Assembly: GCF_004006665.1 (NCBI RefSeq)
Contig: NZ_QOCL01000001.1
Location: 372,001 to 436,000, forward strand
Source: Halobacteriovorax sp. HLS
GTDB taxonomy: Bacteria; Bdellovibrionota; Bacteriovoracia; Bacteriovoracales; Bacteriovoracaceae
DNA: 64,000 nucleotides
Direction: 5' to 3'
Within the stretch, counting starts at the first letter, position 1, and each line of letters starts with the position of its first letter. The position numbers were made by a program, and so were the translations under genes. The notes under the pieces were generated by a model. That model searched no databases and had not been told where the DNA came from. It saw only the letters and a list, made by a program, of their open reading frames with translations. This document shows, in pieces, positions 42,816 through 52,494 of the stretch.

Positions 42816-45044
42816 TTAGATATCTTCAAATCTTGGATCGTCTTGTTTTGGGATATCTGAGCCTACCGCCGAAGGAGTGTGGTGAACTCCAGAGTTCGTT
42901 TCTTTTTTAACACTTTCAGCTGCTGCAACTCGTGTACTTTCATTTTTCTTTTCCTTAAAAGAAAGAACTTTTCCAGACGGTTCTGCTCTCTTAGTACTTT
43001 CTGTGTTTTTTGATTCTACTTTATTTGGCGCTTGAATTCGTTTAGTTTGTGAAATACCAGTTCCACCTATAACTTCACTTTCAAGTGTTGCTACAACATC
43101 TTTTAAGTAAAGAGACTCTTCATTCAATTGTCTTGAACAAGTTAAAGTTTGATCTGCGATCTGAGAATTCTCATGAGTTGTTTCTTGAAGCTGGTTCATT
43201 GCTTCTGCGATTTGAGAAACACCTTGCTCCTGCTCTCTTGTTGCCGTCGAGATTTCTTGTGCCATAGAGGCAACAGTTTTAACATCATTAACGATACTAT
43301 TTAAGGCAGCATCACACTTTCCAGAAACTTCGATCCCTTCATCAATTTTTTCTTTCGACTTAACCATGATACGTTCAATACTTGATTGAGACTCTTTAAC
43401 AATATTTTCGACAGTTGCAATACTATCACTTAAGATTTCACCAATTTCATCTGCAGCTTTCCCACTCATTTGAGCAAGATTCCCCACTTCTTCTGCAACG
43501 ACAGCAAAACCTTTGCCGTGCTCACCCGCTCTAGCAGCTTCTACAGACGCGTTAAACGAAAGTAGCTTCGTTTGAAACACGATATCATTTATAACTTTTG
43601 TTTTTTCAGAGATTTCGTTAATCACTTTAACAATGTCATTAATTTTCTTATTTCCTTCAGTTGTCTGATTAAGAATCTCTTCATTAGACCCTTTAATTTC
43701 ATTCATAGCACTGACTACTTGAGAAACAATATGCTTACCATCATTTGCATTATCTTCAGAAGACTTTGCAACTTCAACCGATTTTTCAGCATTTTGTGCG
43801 CTCATCTTTACCATCTGTGAAACTTCATCAAGGGTCGAAGCAGTTTCTTGAATGGCAGAAGCCTGATTTGCAGACATGTCTGAAACTTTAGTAGACATCC
43901 CTTGCAGATCTCCTACGAATTTTGCATTTCTTCCAAAACTCTCCTTCAATCCACTAACGACTTCATTTAATTTATTATATAAATTATTTGAAATAAAATA
44001 TGAAATGACTAAGCATGAAATAAGCAACACGACAAATGTTGTATAAAAAGTAGTTCTTAGTTCGATAATATCACCAAAGGCAACACTTGGATTCATTCCA
44101 ACAACTACAGACCACCCAATTTTCTCTAAGAATTTTTCATTATTTATTTTTCTAAAAGCATAAAGAGTTTCACTATCCTCAGAAAAGGACTTATCAACGA
44201 TACTTCCATTTTTTCCACTACTTAATAACTTACTTACTTCATTTCCAGAAGAAAAAATATTTTGTTTTAATAGTTTACTATCGAAATCTCTTTGTACCCC
44301 ATAAACACTATCTTTATTCTTACCTAAGTAAGCAGTAACAAGACCTGCTTTATCGAGTAGATAAATTGAAGCATCGTCCTTTCCAGACTCTTTAAGAGCA
44401 TCATACAGAGAGCTTAATTCATTTTCTACCCATGAGAAATTAGTAAAAGCAGTTAAAACTCCTAGAGGGTCACCGTATTCATCCTCTAGCATAGTTGTAA
44501 AATGTGTTCCATAGCGCTTATTCCCATAGGCCTTAGTTATAATTTCATCAACAATAGGATGCCCAAGTCTTGAACCAAAAATTTTCTTTTTAAAATTCTC
44601 TGTCATTTTCCCTGACACTGCGTCTTTAAACCATTTTTCATTTGAAAAATTATGAGACTTCAAAATCTTTGTATCTATTTTCTTTCCAGCAGAATCAATC
44701 GAACTAGAAGCAATTAAATTACCTTTAAGATCAGTAACAAGAAGGACATCATTCAGTGGATAGAGTGTTATAATTTCATTAAGAATAAATTCCATTTTTT
44801 CAGGGTCTTTTGTATTCTTAATTCCATCATTTTTCCCAAATGATTGAACGTTATGATACTGAGAGTAGAAAACTTGAGAGATGGAACTTTCAAGAGCATT
44901 TGAATAGAGTGAAAAGCCAGCAATAATACTATCTCTTTGTTTACTTAGACCCTTTTCAAATTGAAAAAGTACAACTAATCCAAAAAGAAATACCATACCT
45001 GCAGAAATTAAGAGAAGTTTTGTTTTTAATCTGATTTTTTTCAT
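42816..45044 (-). CDS. Methyl-accepting chemotaxis protein, second copy
   Basis: 742 residues. A transmembrane helix near the N-terminus ([17 protein letters not shown]) and another near residue 340 ([19 protein letters not shown]) flank a periplasmic domain with Cache-like strands ([12 protein letters not shown]). The signalling tip is the same as in the che-cluster MCP ([19 protein letters not shown]), as are large parts of the coiled coil. The 90-residue tail is Lys/Glu/Ser-rich and ends DDPRFEDI. It is a single gene outside the che cluster, with its own terminator. A 6-5-6 inverted repeat (ATCTAT-TCGGT-ATAGAT, 45078-45094) lies in its upstream region. Confidence 0.93.
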   Translation of the reverse strand: MKKIRLKTKLLLISAGMVFLFGLVVLFQFEKGLSKQRDSIIAGFSLYSNALESSISQVFYSQYHNVQSFGKNDGIKNTKDPEKMEFILNEIITLYPLNDVLLVTDLKGNLIASSSIDSAGKKIDTKILKSHNFSNEKWFKDAVSGKMTENFKKKIFGSRLGHPIVDEIITKAYGNKRYGTHFTTMLEDEYGDPLGVLTAFTNFSWVENELSSLYDALKESGKDDASIYLLDKAGLVTAYLGKNKDSVYGVQRDFDSKLLKQNIFSSGNEVSKLLSSGKNGSIVDKSFSEDSETLYAFRKINNEKFLEKIGWSVVVGMNPSVAFGDIIELRTTFYTTFVVLLISCLVISYFISNNLYNKLNEVVSGLKESFGRNAKFVGDLQGMSTKVSDMSANQASAIQETASTLDEVSQMVKMSAQNAEKSVEVAKSSEDNANDGKHIVSQVVSAMNEIKGSNEEILNQTTEGNKKINDIVKVINEISEKTKVINDIVFQTKLLSFNASVEAARAGEHGKGFAVVAEEVGNLAQMSGKAADEIGEILSDSIATVENIVKESQSSIERIMVKSKEKIDEGIEVSGKCDAALNSIVNDVKTVASMAQEISTATREQEQGVSQIAEAMNQLQETTHENSQIADQTLTCSRQLNEESLYLKDVVATLESEVIGGTGISQTKRIQAPNKVESKNTESTKRAEPSGKVLSFKEKKNESTRVAAAESVKKETNSGVHHTPSAVGSDIPKQDDPRFEDI

Positions 45045-45117
45045 ATTCTCACTCGGTAAAATTTAACAATATTATAAATCTATTCGGTATAGATGATTTA
45101 TATATTAGTTTTTTCCA

Positions 45118-45143
45118 TAAAAAAGCCCCGATATAATCGGGGC
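45118..45143 (-). terminator. Intrinsic terminator after clpX
   Basis: GCCCCGAT pairs with ATCGGGGC around a 3-base loop, and the minus strand goes on with six T. It ends the clpP-clpX transcript. Confidence 0.88.
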
Positions 45144-45180
45144 GAGGTGAAAATTAATTTTATCTTTAGATTAGAAGTCT

Positions 45181-46491
45181 TTATGAAGCAGACTCAATAT
45201 CACTCTTAGTTTTTAAAGTACTTCCAGAAGTTTCTTTCTTCTTTCTCTCTCCTTCAACAACTTTAGGTGATTCTTTACCTTCGATCGATGCTTTAGTTAC
45301 AATAATTTTACATGCTTTTTCATTAGCAGGTACATCATACATAACATCTAACATCGTTTGCTCTAGAATTGCTCTAAGGCCTCTAGCTCCAGTTCTCTTT
45401 TTCATTGCTATAGCAGCAACTTCTTTAAGAGCATCTTCTTCAAACTCTACTTCAATTCCGTCGTACTCAAATAATCTTTGGTATTGTTTTGTAATTGCAT
45501 TCTTTGGTTCAGTAAGAATCTGAACAAGTGCTTGTTCATCCAATTCTTGTAAAAGTGCATTAACTGGAAGACGTCCAATAAATTCAGGAATTAATCCAAA
45601 TTTTGATAAATCTTCAACTTCAATACCACCAAGTTTTTCAACAACTGACTGTTCAACACCTTCAGACTTTTTAACTAGTCCCATTGGTCTCTTAGTCATT
45701 CTTTTTTCAATAATTTTATCAAGCCCAACAAAAGCTCCGGCCACAATAAAGAGAATATTCTTAGTATCGACTTGAATAAACTCTTGTTGCGGATGCTTTC
45801 TTCCTCCCTTTGGAGGTACAGCAGCGACAGTCCCTTCTATTAGCTTTAGAAGTGCTTGCTGAACACCTTCTCCAGATACATCTCTAGTAATTGAAGGGTT
45901 CTCACTCTTTCTTGCAATCTTATCGATCTCATCAATATAAACGATCCCTCTTTGGGCTCTTTCAACATCGTAGTCACAAGATTGAAGTAGGTTGAGAATT
46001 ATATTCTCAACATCTTCCCCTACGTAACCAGCTTCAGTTAGTGAAGTCGCATCAGCAATTGCAAAAGGAACATTTAAGTACTTCGCAAGGGACTGAGCAA
46101 TCAATGTTTTCCCTGAACCTGTTGGACCAGCAAGAAGAATATTTGATTTCGCTAATTCGATATCATCCTTTCTTCCTTTGGCCGCTTGCCCATGAGAAAC
46201 TCTCTTGTAATGGTTATGAACAGCAACAGAGATAATTTTCTTAGCTCTATCTTGTCCAATTACATAATTATCAAGATGTGCCTTAATCTCATGTGGTTTA
46301 GGAACATTATCAAGTGATGCTTTACTTGTTGATTTCATCGAATCTTCGAAAATAATGTCATTACAAAGTTCAATACATTCATCACAAATATAAACACTAG
46401 GTCCAGCAATTAACTTCTTTACTTCCTTTTGTGATTTTCCACAAAAGTTACAATGAAGAGTGCTGTTGTAGCTTCCTTTTTCTTTAGTCAT
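45181..46491 (-). CDS. clpX: ATP-dependent Clp protease ATP-binding subunit ClpX
   Basis: 436 residues. It unfolds substrates for ClpP. The N-terminal zinc finger ([15 protein letters not shown]), Walker [18 protein letters not shown], the pore loop YVGEDV and the C-terminal sensor GARGLRAI are intact. An IGF-like ClpP-binding loop should lie in the stretch near residue 265 ([11 protein letters not shown] region). A Ser/Lys-rich tail follows. It starts 16 bases after clpP. Confidence 0.97.
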   Translation of the reverse strand: MTKEKGSYNSTLHCNFCGKSQKEVKKLIAGPSVYICDECIELCNDIIFEDSMKSTSKASLDNVPKPHEIKAHLDNYVIGQDRAKKIISVAVHNHYKRVSHGQAAKGRKDDIELAKSNILLAGPTGSGKTLIAQSLAKYLNVPFAIADATSLTEAGYVGEDVENIILNLLQSCDYDVERAQRGIVYIDEIDKIARKSENPSITRDVSGEGVQQALLKLIEGTVAAVPPKGGRKHPQQEFIQVDTKNILFIVAGAFVGLDKIIEKRMTKRPMGLVKKSEGVEQSVVEKLGGIEVEDLSKFGLIPEFIGRLPVNALLQELDEQALVQILTEPKNAITKQYQRLFEYDGIEVEFEEDALKEVAAIAMKKRTGARGLRAILEQTMLDVMYDVPANEKACKIIVTKASIEGKESPKVVEGERKKKETSGSTLKTKSDIESAS

Positions 46492-46507
46492 CTTAGTGTT
46501 CCTTTAT

Positions 46508-47116
46508 CTATTTCTTTTTTTCAATAATTTGATCAATAATTCCAAGCTCAATTGCTTCTTTAGGAGATAGGTAATTATCTCTATCTGTTTCAGCAACAAT
46601 TTTATCCATCGTCATCTCTTTAGAAGAGTGATTAATATAGATACCATTTAATTGATCTTTAAGATCTTGGATTTCTTTTGCTTGAATCTGAATGTCTGAG
46701 CATTGCCCTTGAGCACCACCAAGAGGTTGGTGAATCATAATTCTAGAATGAGGCATAGAGTATCTGTGCCCTTCTGCTCCAGCAGTAAGAAGTAAAGATC
46801 CCATAGATGCAGCAAGACCAACACAGTAAGTATGAACAGGGCAAGAGATGTATTGCATAACATCGTAAATACCAAGGCCAGCATAAACTGATCCACCTGG
46901 ACTATTAATATAGAAATGAATCGGCGCTTCAGGATCGTCTGTTTCCAAAAATAACATTTGCGCCATAATTAAGTTCGCAACTGTATCATTAACCTGCGTT
47001 CCAAGAAAAACGATTCTATCCAGTAGGAGTCTAGAATAAATGTCATATTGTCTCTCTCCCCTGGCCGTTTGTTCGATAACAATTGGATTTGGGATGTGCA
47101 TTTTCGGATTCGTCAT
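46508..47116 (-). CDS. clpP: ATP-dependent Clp protease proteolytic subunit ClpP
   Basis: 202 residues. The catalytic triad is Ser104 (LAASMGS), His129 (MIHQP) and Asp180 (TDRDNYLS). The hydrophobic N-terminal region [19 protein letters not shown] is typical. It is first in the clpP-clpX operon. No tig gene lies upstream; instead a 314-base divergent region separates it from ahpC. Confidence 0.98.
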   Translation of the reverse strand: MTNPKMHIPNPIVIEQTARGERQYDIYSRLLLDRIVFLGTQVNDTVANLIMAQMLFLETDDPEAPIHFYINSPGGSVYAGLGIYDVMQYISCPVHTYCVGLAASMGSLLLTAGAEGHRYSMPHSRIMIHQPLGGAQGQCSDIQIQAKEIQDLKDQLNGIYINHSSKEMTMDKIVAETDRDNYLSPKEAIELGIIDQIIEKKK

Positions 47117-47430
47117 GGTTTTATTACCCTTTGTTGATTAAATAAATGATCGTATTCTTTGATACTTGTCGGCCAAAACAACAAATACTTTAATGTATAA
47201 GAGTAATCTTTGTTAAAGAAATCCACAATAGGAAAGAGTTGTAACACCCTGTTATTTCAAGGTAAACTACTCGGCCATTAGACAAAATTGTCATTGTATT
47301 TTATTGCAATAGCCCATTATGACTTTGTTTAAGTAAAATCTCATTTTATAGCTTGCCTAGTCTTGAATTTAGAAAGAATTGATCATAAAGTTTTTAAAAT
47401 AATTTTTTTGAACACTTAAAGGAGATCATT
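47117..47430. other. Divergent regulatory region between clpP and ahpC
   Basis: 314 bases without an ORF that I can support. It must hold promoters for both genes. I see short dyads (GACAA-AA-TTGTC at 47281-47292 and ATTGCAAT near 47303) that could be operator elements. I find no convincing OxyR or PerR box and no well-spaced -35/-10 pair. Confidence 0.35.
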
Positions 47431-48033
47431 ATGACTACTGAAACTGTATATCCAACAACTCTTGTTGGTAAAAGTGCACCAGAATTTAAAGGTAATGCCG
47501 TTGTTAACGGAGAAATCAAAGAAATCGCTCTTTCTGATTACAAAGGAAAGTGGAAAGTTCTTTTCTTTTACCCACTAGATTTTACTTTTGTTTGCCCTAC
47601 TGAGATTACTGCATTCTCTGACAAGATTAAAATGTTCAAAGACATGAACTGTGAAGTAATTGGTTGTTCAGTAGATTCTGAATTCTCTCACCTTGCTTGG
47701 ACACAACAACCAAGAAACAAAGGTGGACTTGGAGAAATTGCTTACCCACTACTTGCTGACCTTACTAAAGAAGTAGCTAGAAGCTACGGTGTTCTTATGG
47801 ATGATGCTGTTGCATTTAGAGGGACTTTTATCATTGACGATAATAATATTGTTCAACAATGTTCAATCAACAACCTATCTGTTGGTAGAAATGTTGAAGA
47901 AATTGCAAGACTTGTTGAAGGTTACCAGTATACAGCTAAGCATGGAGAAGTTTGTCCAGCTGGTTGGAACAAGGGTGCTGACACTATGAAGCCAGATCCA
48001 ACTGGTTCTCAAGAGTACTTTAACAAATTATAA
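47431..48033 (+). CDS. ahpC: Typical 2-Cys peroxiredoxin (AhpC-type)
   Basis: 200 residues. It reduces hydrogen peroxide and alkyl hydroperoxides. The peroxidatic Cys55 lies in FTFVCPTE and the resolving Cys175 in GEVCPAGW. GGLG and the C-terminal extension (YF-type ending QEYFNKL) mark a sensitive 2-Cys enzyme of the Tsa/Prx1 type. No ahpF lies next to it, so the reductant is probably thioredoxin. AAAGGAG precedes the ATG. A single-gene unit with its own terminator. Confidence 0.95.
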   Translation: MTTETVYPTTLVGKSAPEFKGNAVVNGEIKEIALSDYKGKWKVLFFYPLDFTFVCPTEITAFSDKIKMFKDMNCEVIGCSVDSEFSHLAWTQQPRNKGGLGEIAYPLLADLTKEVARSYGVLMDDAVAFRGTFIIDDNNIVQQCSINNLSVGRNVEEIARLVEGYQYTAKHGEVCPAGWNKGADTMKPDPTGSQEYFNKL

Positions 48034-48059
48034 TCAATTGATTTAAATTCAAATGTACG

Positions 48060-48091
48060 AAGGCCGCAATAATTTTATTGCGGCCTTTTTA
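48060..48091 (+). terminator. Intrinsic terminator after ahpC
   Basis: A 13-bp stem, AAGGCCGCAATAA with TTATTGCGGCCTT, is followed by TTT. It ends 16 bases ahead of the DedA start codon, so the DedA gene is either read through or has a promoter close by. Confidence 0.9.
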
Positions 48092-48107
48092 GTAAAGGAT
48101 TATCAAA

Positions 48108-48710
48108 GTGGAACAAATTATAGAATATATTCAACTCAATGTTGCCATTGCACCATACCTTATATTCGGTCTTCTCTTCTTAGCTGGATTCAATATTCCC
48201 GTATCAGAAGACTTGATGCTTTTTGTTTCTGCAATCCTTGCAGCCCAAAATCCAGAATATGCTACAGCACTTTTTATAGCCGTATTTGCAGGGGCCTATA
48301 TAAGCGACCTTATCTGCTACGGCCTTATGGGAAGATATCTTGGTACTAAGATTTTTAAAATTAAATTTCTCTCCTCTATCGCTTCGCCAGAAAAAATTGA
48401 GAAAATAACAAATTTTTACGAGAAATACGGAATACTCACTCTTCTTTTTGGCCGCTTTATTCCTTTCGGTGTTCGAAACGCATTGTTTTTAAGCGCTGGA
48501 TTAGGAAAAATGAATGCATGGAAGTTTGCCATTAGTGACTTCATTGCTTGTTCTATCTCCTGTGTGACTTTCTTTTCTCTTTACTATCATTACGGAAAAA
48601 CAGTTATTGAATATGTTAAAAAAGGTAATATAATCCTGTTTTCAATAGCCATTATTGTTGCTCTCATATTATTTTTAAGAAAAAAGAACTCTAAATCATT
48701 GAAAGTATAA
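48108..48710 (+). CDS. DedA family membrane protein
   Basis: 200 residues with about five membrane segments. The DedA/SNARE-associated motifs are present: LAGFNIPVSEDLMLF with the acidic pair, a mid-region FAGAYISDLICYGLMGRYLG and FGRFIPFGVRNALFLSAG with the key arginines. Family members are lipid scramblases or flippases, for example of undecaprenyl phosphate, and support membrane potential and drug resistance. It starts with GTG 48108, with AAAGGA eight bases upstream. Confidence 0.9.
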   Translation: MEQIIEYIQLNVAIAPYLIFGLLFLAGFNIPVSEDLMLFVSAILAAQNPEYATALFIAVFAGAYISDLICYGLMGRYLGTKIFKIKFLSSIASPEKIEKITNFYEKYGILTLLFGRFIPFGVRNALFLSAGLGKMNAWKFAISDFIACSISCVTFFSLYYHYGKTVIEYVKKGNIILFSIAIIVALILFLRKKNSKSLKV

Positions 48711-48714
48711 GATA

Positions 48715-48826
48715 TTCACAAAACTTGTGTAAATTATATAGTCGCTACGCGTACTTCTTGAAGAGATATAAATATTTTGGGATAAGTGCTTCACAGAAAT
48801 TGTGAAGATCAAAAAGTATCTTCACA
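48715..48826 (+). promoter_or_regulatory. Cluster of TTCACA elements upstream of a small gene
   Basis: TTCACA occurs three times: 48715-48720 (followed by AAACTTGTGTAA, a partial dyad), 48790-48795 within the perfect inverted repeat CTTCACA-GAAAT-TGTGAAG (48789-48807), and 48821-48826. TTCACA at 48715 with TATAGT 16 bases later may also be a promoter. The pattern looks like operator sites for a dimeric regulator; the regulator is unknown. Confidence 0.4.
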
Positions 48827-48849
48827 GCTATCTAAATAAAGGGATAAAT

Positions 48850-49137
48850 GTGAAAAATGTGCTGAACCTTAATAATTATACTGAACTTAAAGAAGAAAAA
48901 TCTTTAATGAAATACTTAAAAGTTTTGAACTTTCATGACCTAATGGTTGAGGCAGAAGAGGCCTTAAAAGAACTTAATAATGGCAAACTAAATAAAGAAG
49001 TCTCTTTAAGATCTAAAACAATTATTAAAGAATTCACTAATAGGTTAAAAGGTGACTCTGATGTTTTTTCTAATGGATTAACTGTCATTAATGAGAACTT
49101 AGAAAAGAATTTTGGAAAGATAAAAGATATACTTTAA
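48850..49137 (+). CDS. Small helical hypothetical protein
   Basis: 95 residues from GTG 48850, which has AAAGGGA five bases upstream; a longer version from GTG 48802 would start within the inverted repeat. It is charged and mostly helical (LMVEAEEALKELNNG, LRSKTIIKEFTNRLKG, LEKNFGKIKDIL), has no cysteine and no signal peptide. No family is recognised. It is followed by a weak hairpin and then a strong bidirectional terminator. Confidence 0.6.
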   Translation: MKNVLNLNNYTELKEEKSLMKYLKVLNFHDLMVEAEEALKELNNGKLNKEVSLRSKTIIKEFTNRLKGDSDVFSNGLTVINENLEKNFGKIKDIL

Positions 49138-49178
49138 AATTTGATCAATAGATCAAATCCCTCTTTTTTGTGTAAAGA

Positions 49179-49208
49179 AAAGGCCACTCGAATGAGTGGC
49201 CTTTTTAT
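49179..49208. terminator. Bidirectional terminator between the small gene and the porin
   Basis: AAAGGCCACTC pairs with GAGTGGCCTTT around GAAT and is followed by TTA on the plus strand; the minus strand gives CTTTTCTTT. A weaker hairpin (TTTGATC with GATCAAA, 49140-49157) followed by CTCTTTTTT lies just upstream and could end the plus-strand gene first. Confidence 0.88.
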
Positions 49209-49228
49209 ATCTAAGTTTTAAATAAAAA

Positions 49229-50320
49229 TTAGAATTTTAAAACAGTTCCTACTGAGAAGATTGTAGCGTCATTGTTTTTAACATTTGTAACAGCTACGTG
49301 TGCAGGATCTTTATGCTCAAGTGAAGTAAAGATTGCGTTCATAGAAACATTCTTATTAAACATATGATCATATCCTACAGAGATCTGAGTATCTTCAACT
49401 TTTGTAGTTGTACCACCAGTAACTTTTGTTTCATTTTCTAGCTTGTAGTAACCAAGGCTTGCTGTGTGAGCACCATGATTATACTTAAGACCAGCAGTCA
49501 TTCTACCTTTTTCTACATCAGTAGTTGCATTTGTCTTCTTGTTTTCTTCTTGAGACCAACCTAGAAGAACAGTGAAACCATTCATTGAATACTTACCACC
49601 AAAAAGTAGGTTTGAATTATCACCTGTAGCAGACTTTGCCCAAGTAACCATACCTGCGTGAAGACCAAGCTTCCCCATTCCTAAATCTTTATCAAAAGAA
49701 AGTAGGTGCTCAAAGTAAGTTGGTTGTCCACCAGCATCTGTTGATGTGTTAGATCTGTCATCATTCTTATCAACAGAAATAGTATATTTCGCTCCACCAA
49801 ATGAAGGAGTCGAATATTTAACTAGATCTTTTCTAGATCTATATAGGAAACCAACACCTGAAGCAGCATTTTGAACGTAAGCAGCATAATCAGCACCTAC
49901 ACCAGAAGCAACTGTTCCATTGAATGTATCAATTCCAAGAACAGCTAAAGCTGTTGCAGTATAATCTTGACCTACAGTAACTGTACCGTAAGCTGTTTCA
50001 AAATCAACTTTTGCAAGACGAACTCTGATTCTACCAGAAGTACCTGTACCGTCATTTGCAGCTGTTGAGTTAAATCCCATCTCTAAAGCATAATTAGCTT
50101 TCCAAGTTCCCATATCGTAAGAACCTTTAGCACCTAATCTTGATTCAGAGTTATCAACATCTACTAAACCTGGAGTAGACTTTCTGTTGTAAACATCTTC
50201 TTGAGAAACGTGAAGGTAAGACTTGTTAAGTTTACCGTAAACCGTTGGCATTTTCATTTCTGCTTGAGCAACAGGAGCTGCAAATACAGCTACAGAAGCT
50301 AGTGCTAATAATTTTTTCAT
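49229..50320 (-). CDS. General porin-type outer-membrane protein
   Basis: 363 residues. A signal peptide (MKKLLALASVAVFAAPVAQA) is followed by VYGKLNKSYLHVS, ESRLGAKGSYDMGTWKANYALEMGF and TVTVGQDYTA. These give the strand pattern of Gram-negative porins of the OmpC/Neisseria type. It ends in a strand closing with Phe. Trimeric diffusion channel expected. The gene is single, with a long AT-rich leader and an AAGGAAGG ribosome binding site, and is flanked by a strong terminator, which suggests high expression. Confidence 0.88.
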   Translation of the reverse strand: MKKLLALASVAVFAAPVAQAEMKMPTVYGKLNKSYLHVSQEDVYNRKSTPGLVDVDNSESRLGAKGSYDMGTWKANYALEMGFNSTAANDGTGTSGRIRVRLAKVDFETAYGTVTVGQDYTATALAVLGIDTFNGTVASGVGADYAAYVQNAASGVGFLYRSRKDLVKYSTPSFGGAKYTISVDKNDDRSNTSTDAGGQPTYFEHLLSFDKDLGMGKLGLHAGMVTWAKSATGDNSNLLFGGKYSMNGFTVLLGWSQEENKKTNATTDVEKGRMTAGLKYNHGAHTASLGYYKLENETKVTGGTTTKVEDTQISVGYDHMFNKNVSMNAIFTSLEHKDPAHVAVTNVKNNDATIFSVGTVLKF

Positions 50321-50452
50321 TTATCCTTCCTTGTTAGTAATGAAACAAATTTATAATATTAATTTATACTAAATTCTAAAACTAAACTAATGAAGAAGCA
50401 AAGCTATATATTGATTAATTTAATAAAATTTAGATAATCTAAAGAAAGCAGA

Positions 50453-51022
50453 CTATAGCGATTCAAGCGATTGATAATCGTGAAGAACTTTTTGACGTAA
50501 TAGTGAAAGTTTCTGATCTGGATCATATCCTAACAAAGAAGATACATAACGCAGATGCTTCTTTTTTTGCTCAGAGTTCCCATGAGATTCAAATAAGTTT
50601 AAAAGATAAATAGTATTCTTAGCAAAGATTGACACATATTTCTTTATTGTTTCAATCGCTTCATCATTTAAATGAACAAACTCACAGCCAATTCGAGTTA
50701 CAAATATTTGATCCACAGCACTGAGACCTTCAAATTGTCTCACTGTTCTAGCTTTGACTCTAATATTTTTTGTCTTCAACTCATCTATACCAATTTCAGC
50801 TATTCTCTCCGCACTGAGTGAGGAAAATTCAGGAAACTGAGGAATAGATAAAAGTAAAGGAATAGCATTAACCTCAGGAACACTTGGCAGGTTTTCTAGA
50901 AGAACTCCACCTTCAGAAATATTAAGACAATAGGCCTTAAAAACATAACGATCGCTCTGATAAAGAGCGATCGTTGTTAAAGGTGATCTTAAATGTTTTC
51001 TTTTAAATAAGGCCTCTGACAT
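50453..51022 (-). CDS. PilZ domain protein (c-di-GMP receptor)
   Basis: 189 residues. The c-di-GMP-binding pattern is present: R-x3-R in KRKHLRSPL at the N-terminus and NISEGGVLL (N-x-S-x-G-G) about 25 residues later. The beta-barrel continues to GCEFVHL. A helical C-terminal part of about 60 residues is specific to this protein. It starts 3 bases after the PhoH-like gene, with which it forms an operon. Target unknown; in predatory relatives c-di-GMP controls lifestyle. Confidence 0.85.
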   Translation of the reverse strand: MSEALFKRKHLRSPLTTIALYQSDRYVFKAYCLNISEGGVLLENLPSVPEVNAIPLLLSIPQFPEFSSLSAERIAEIGIDELKTKNIRVKARTVRQFEGLSAVDQIFVTRIGCEFVHLNDEAIETIKKYVSIFAKNTIYLLNLFESHGNSEQKKKHLRYVSSLLGYDPDQKLSLLRQKVLHDYQSLESL

Positions 51023-51025
51023 TTT

Positions 51026-52336
51026 TTATAACAGCTTACTGGCCGCTTCAGAGAGTGCCGATCTCTCACCCACTTTTAAACTAGTGTGAGCGACGATATC
51101 TTCTGTTTTTAAACGATCTACACAATAAGTTAGACCATTATTTATTTCATCTAAATAAGGACTATCAATCTGTTGAGGATCGCCAGTTAAAATAACTTTA
51201 GTCCCCTCTCCTGCTCTTGTAATGATTGTCTTAACTTCATGAGGAGAAAGGTTCTGTGCTTCATCTACAATTAAGTACTGCGCCGGAATTGAACGTCCTC
51301 TGATATAAGTTAGAGGTTCTACATGTAGAAGTCCGTGCTCTATAAGGTCATCATAAGAAGATCCGCCCCCTCTATTTTGATTAAATAGAAAGTCCATATT
51401 ATCAAAGATTGGCTGCATCCAAGGAGCAAGCTTTTCATTCACGTCACCAGGTAAGAAACCAAGGTCTTTTCCCATCGGTTGAACAGGTCTTGAAACTAGT
51501 AGTCGCGTGTACTTTTCTTGATTGATAGTCATTTCTAAACCAGCAGCAATTGCTAGAAGAGTCTTTCCCGTTCCGGCCTTACCAACTAAAGTAACAAGCT
51601 TAACCTCATCATTTAGTAATGCATCTAGAGCAAATTGTTGCTCCATATTTTTAGGATAAATTCCCCATATCCCTTCACGCATTGGAATTAATGGAACTAT
51701 CCCCTTTTTAGCAAGAGAATATCTTCCGAGGGCCCTTTTTCTATCATTTCCTTTAGCTTGAATAACAATATATTCATTTGGATAAATATCCATTTCCTCA
51801 GCATCTTCAAAAGGAAGATGACGATTCTTTTCAAAGTTTGCTAAGGCCGTCTCATCCATTTCTAAAACTCTATGACCATGATAAATCTCATCTAATGAAA
51901 TATTCTTTTTTCCATAGTCTTCAGAGTTCAACCCAAAGATATCTGCCTTTAATCTTAAGTTAATATCTTTAGTTATTAAGTAAACATCATCCCCTTCTTC
52001 CTTAAGACTTAAAGCAGAAGAAAGAATAAGATTATCATTGATAGTTAAATCAATTGTATCTTCATATTGATTCTTAACTTTCTTATCGACAGAGATCATC
52101 AGAGTTCCGCCATTAGAAAGTTCTACACCTTTAGATAGTGGTCCTTTTTGACGAAGATCATCTACAAGTCGAGAAAAGTGTCTCGCATTACGTCCATTCT
52201 CATTCTGATCTTTCTTAAAGCGATCAACTTCTTCAACAACAACAAGAGGAATAAAGACAAGATGATCTTTAAACTGAAAAATTGAAGTTGGATCAAATAG
52301 AATAACATTTGTGTCTAGGACAAAAGTTTTTTTCAA
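51026..52336 (-). CDS. PIN domain-PhoH family ATPase (YlaK type)
   Basis: 436 residues. The N-terminal PIN ribonuclease domain begins FVLDTNVILFDP, with the first acidic residue and later conserved acidic sites (VVEEVDRFKK, DLTINDNLIL). The C-terminal PhoH ATPase has Walker A GKAGTGKTLLA, SRPVQPMGKDLGFLPG, LIVDEAQNL (Walker B) and GDPQQID. YlaK-type proteins couple an RNA helicase/ATPase to an RNase. Upstream gene of a pair with the PilZ protein. Confidence 0.93.
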   Translation of the reverse strand: MKKTFVLDTNVILFDPTSIFQFKDHLVFIPLVVVEEVDRFKKDQNENGRNARHFSRLVDDLRQKGPLSKGVELSNGGTLMISVDKKVKNQYEDTIDLTINDNLILSSALSLKEEGDDVYLITKDINLRLKADIFGLNSEDYGKKNISLDEIYHGHRVLEMDETALANFEKNRHLPFEDAEEMDIYPNEYIVIQAKGNDRKRALGRYSLAKKGIVPLIPMREGIWGIYPKNMEQQFALDALLNDEVKLVTLVGKAGTGKTLLAIAAGLEMTINQEKYTRLLVSRPVQPMGKDLGFLPGDVNEKLAPWMQPIFDNMDFLFNQNRGGGSSYDDLIEHGLLHVEPLTYIRGRSIPAQYLIVDEAQNLSPHEVKTIITRAGEGTKVILTGDPQQIDSPYLDEINNGLTYCVDRLKTEDIVAHTSLKVGERSALSEAASKLL

Positions 52337-52494
52337 AAGGAACCTCCAAAAAGAGTATTATTTCTCTTCTTAATATAGATATAAGTTTTAGTTATAAGGA
52401 AATTGGTTGATACGATAGGCTGAGAAATATTCTAATCCTTGATTATTTCTATTATTGTTTATTGTAGAGAAAAGAATAAGAAGATGCAAAAAAA

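Noticed and set aside
45078-45094. A 6-5-6 inverted repeat ahead of the second MCP as a defined operator
   Set aside because: It is only AT-type arms in AT-rich DNA, and it is not repeated ahead of the che cluster; it is mentioned with the gene but is not strong enough as a separate claim.
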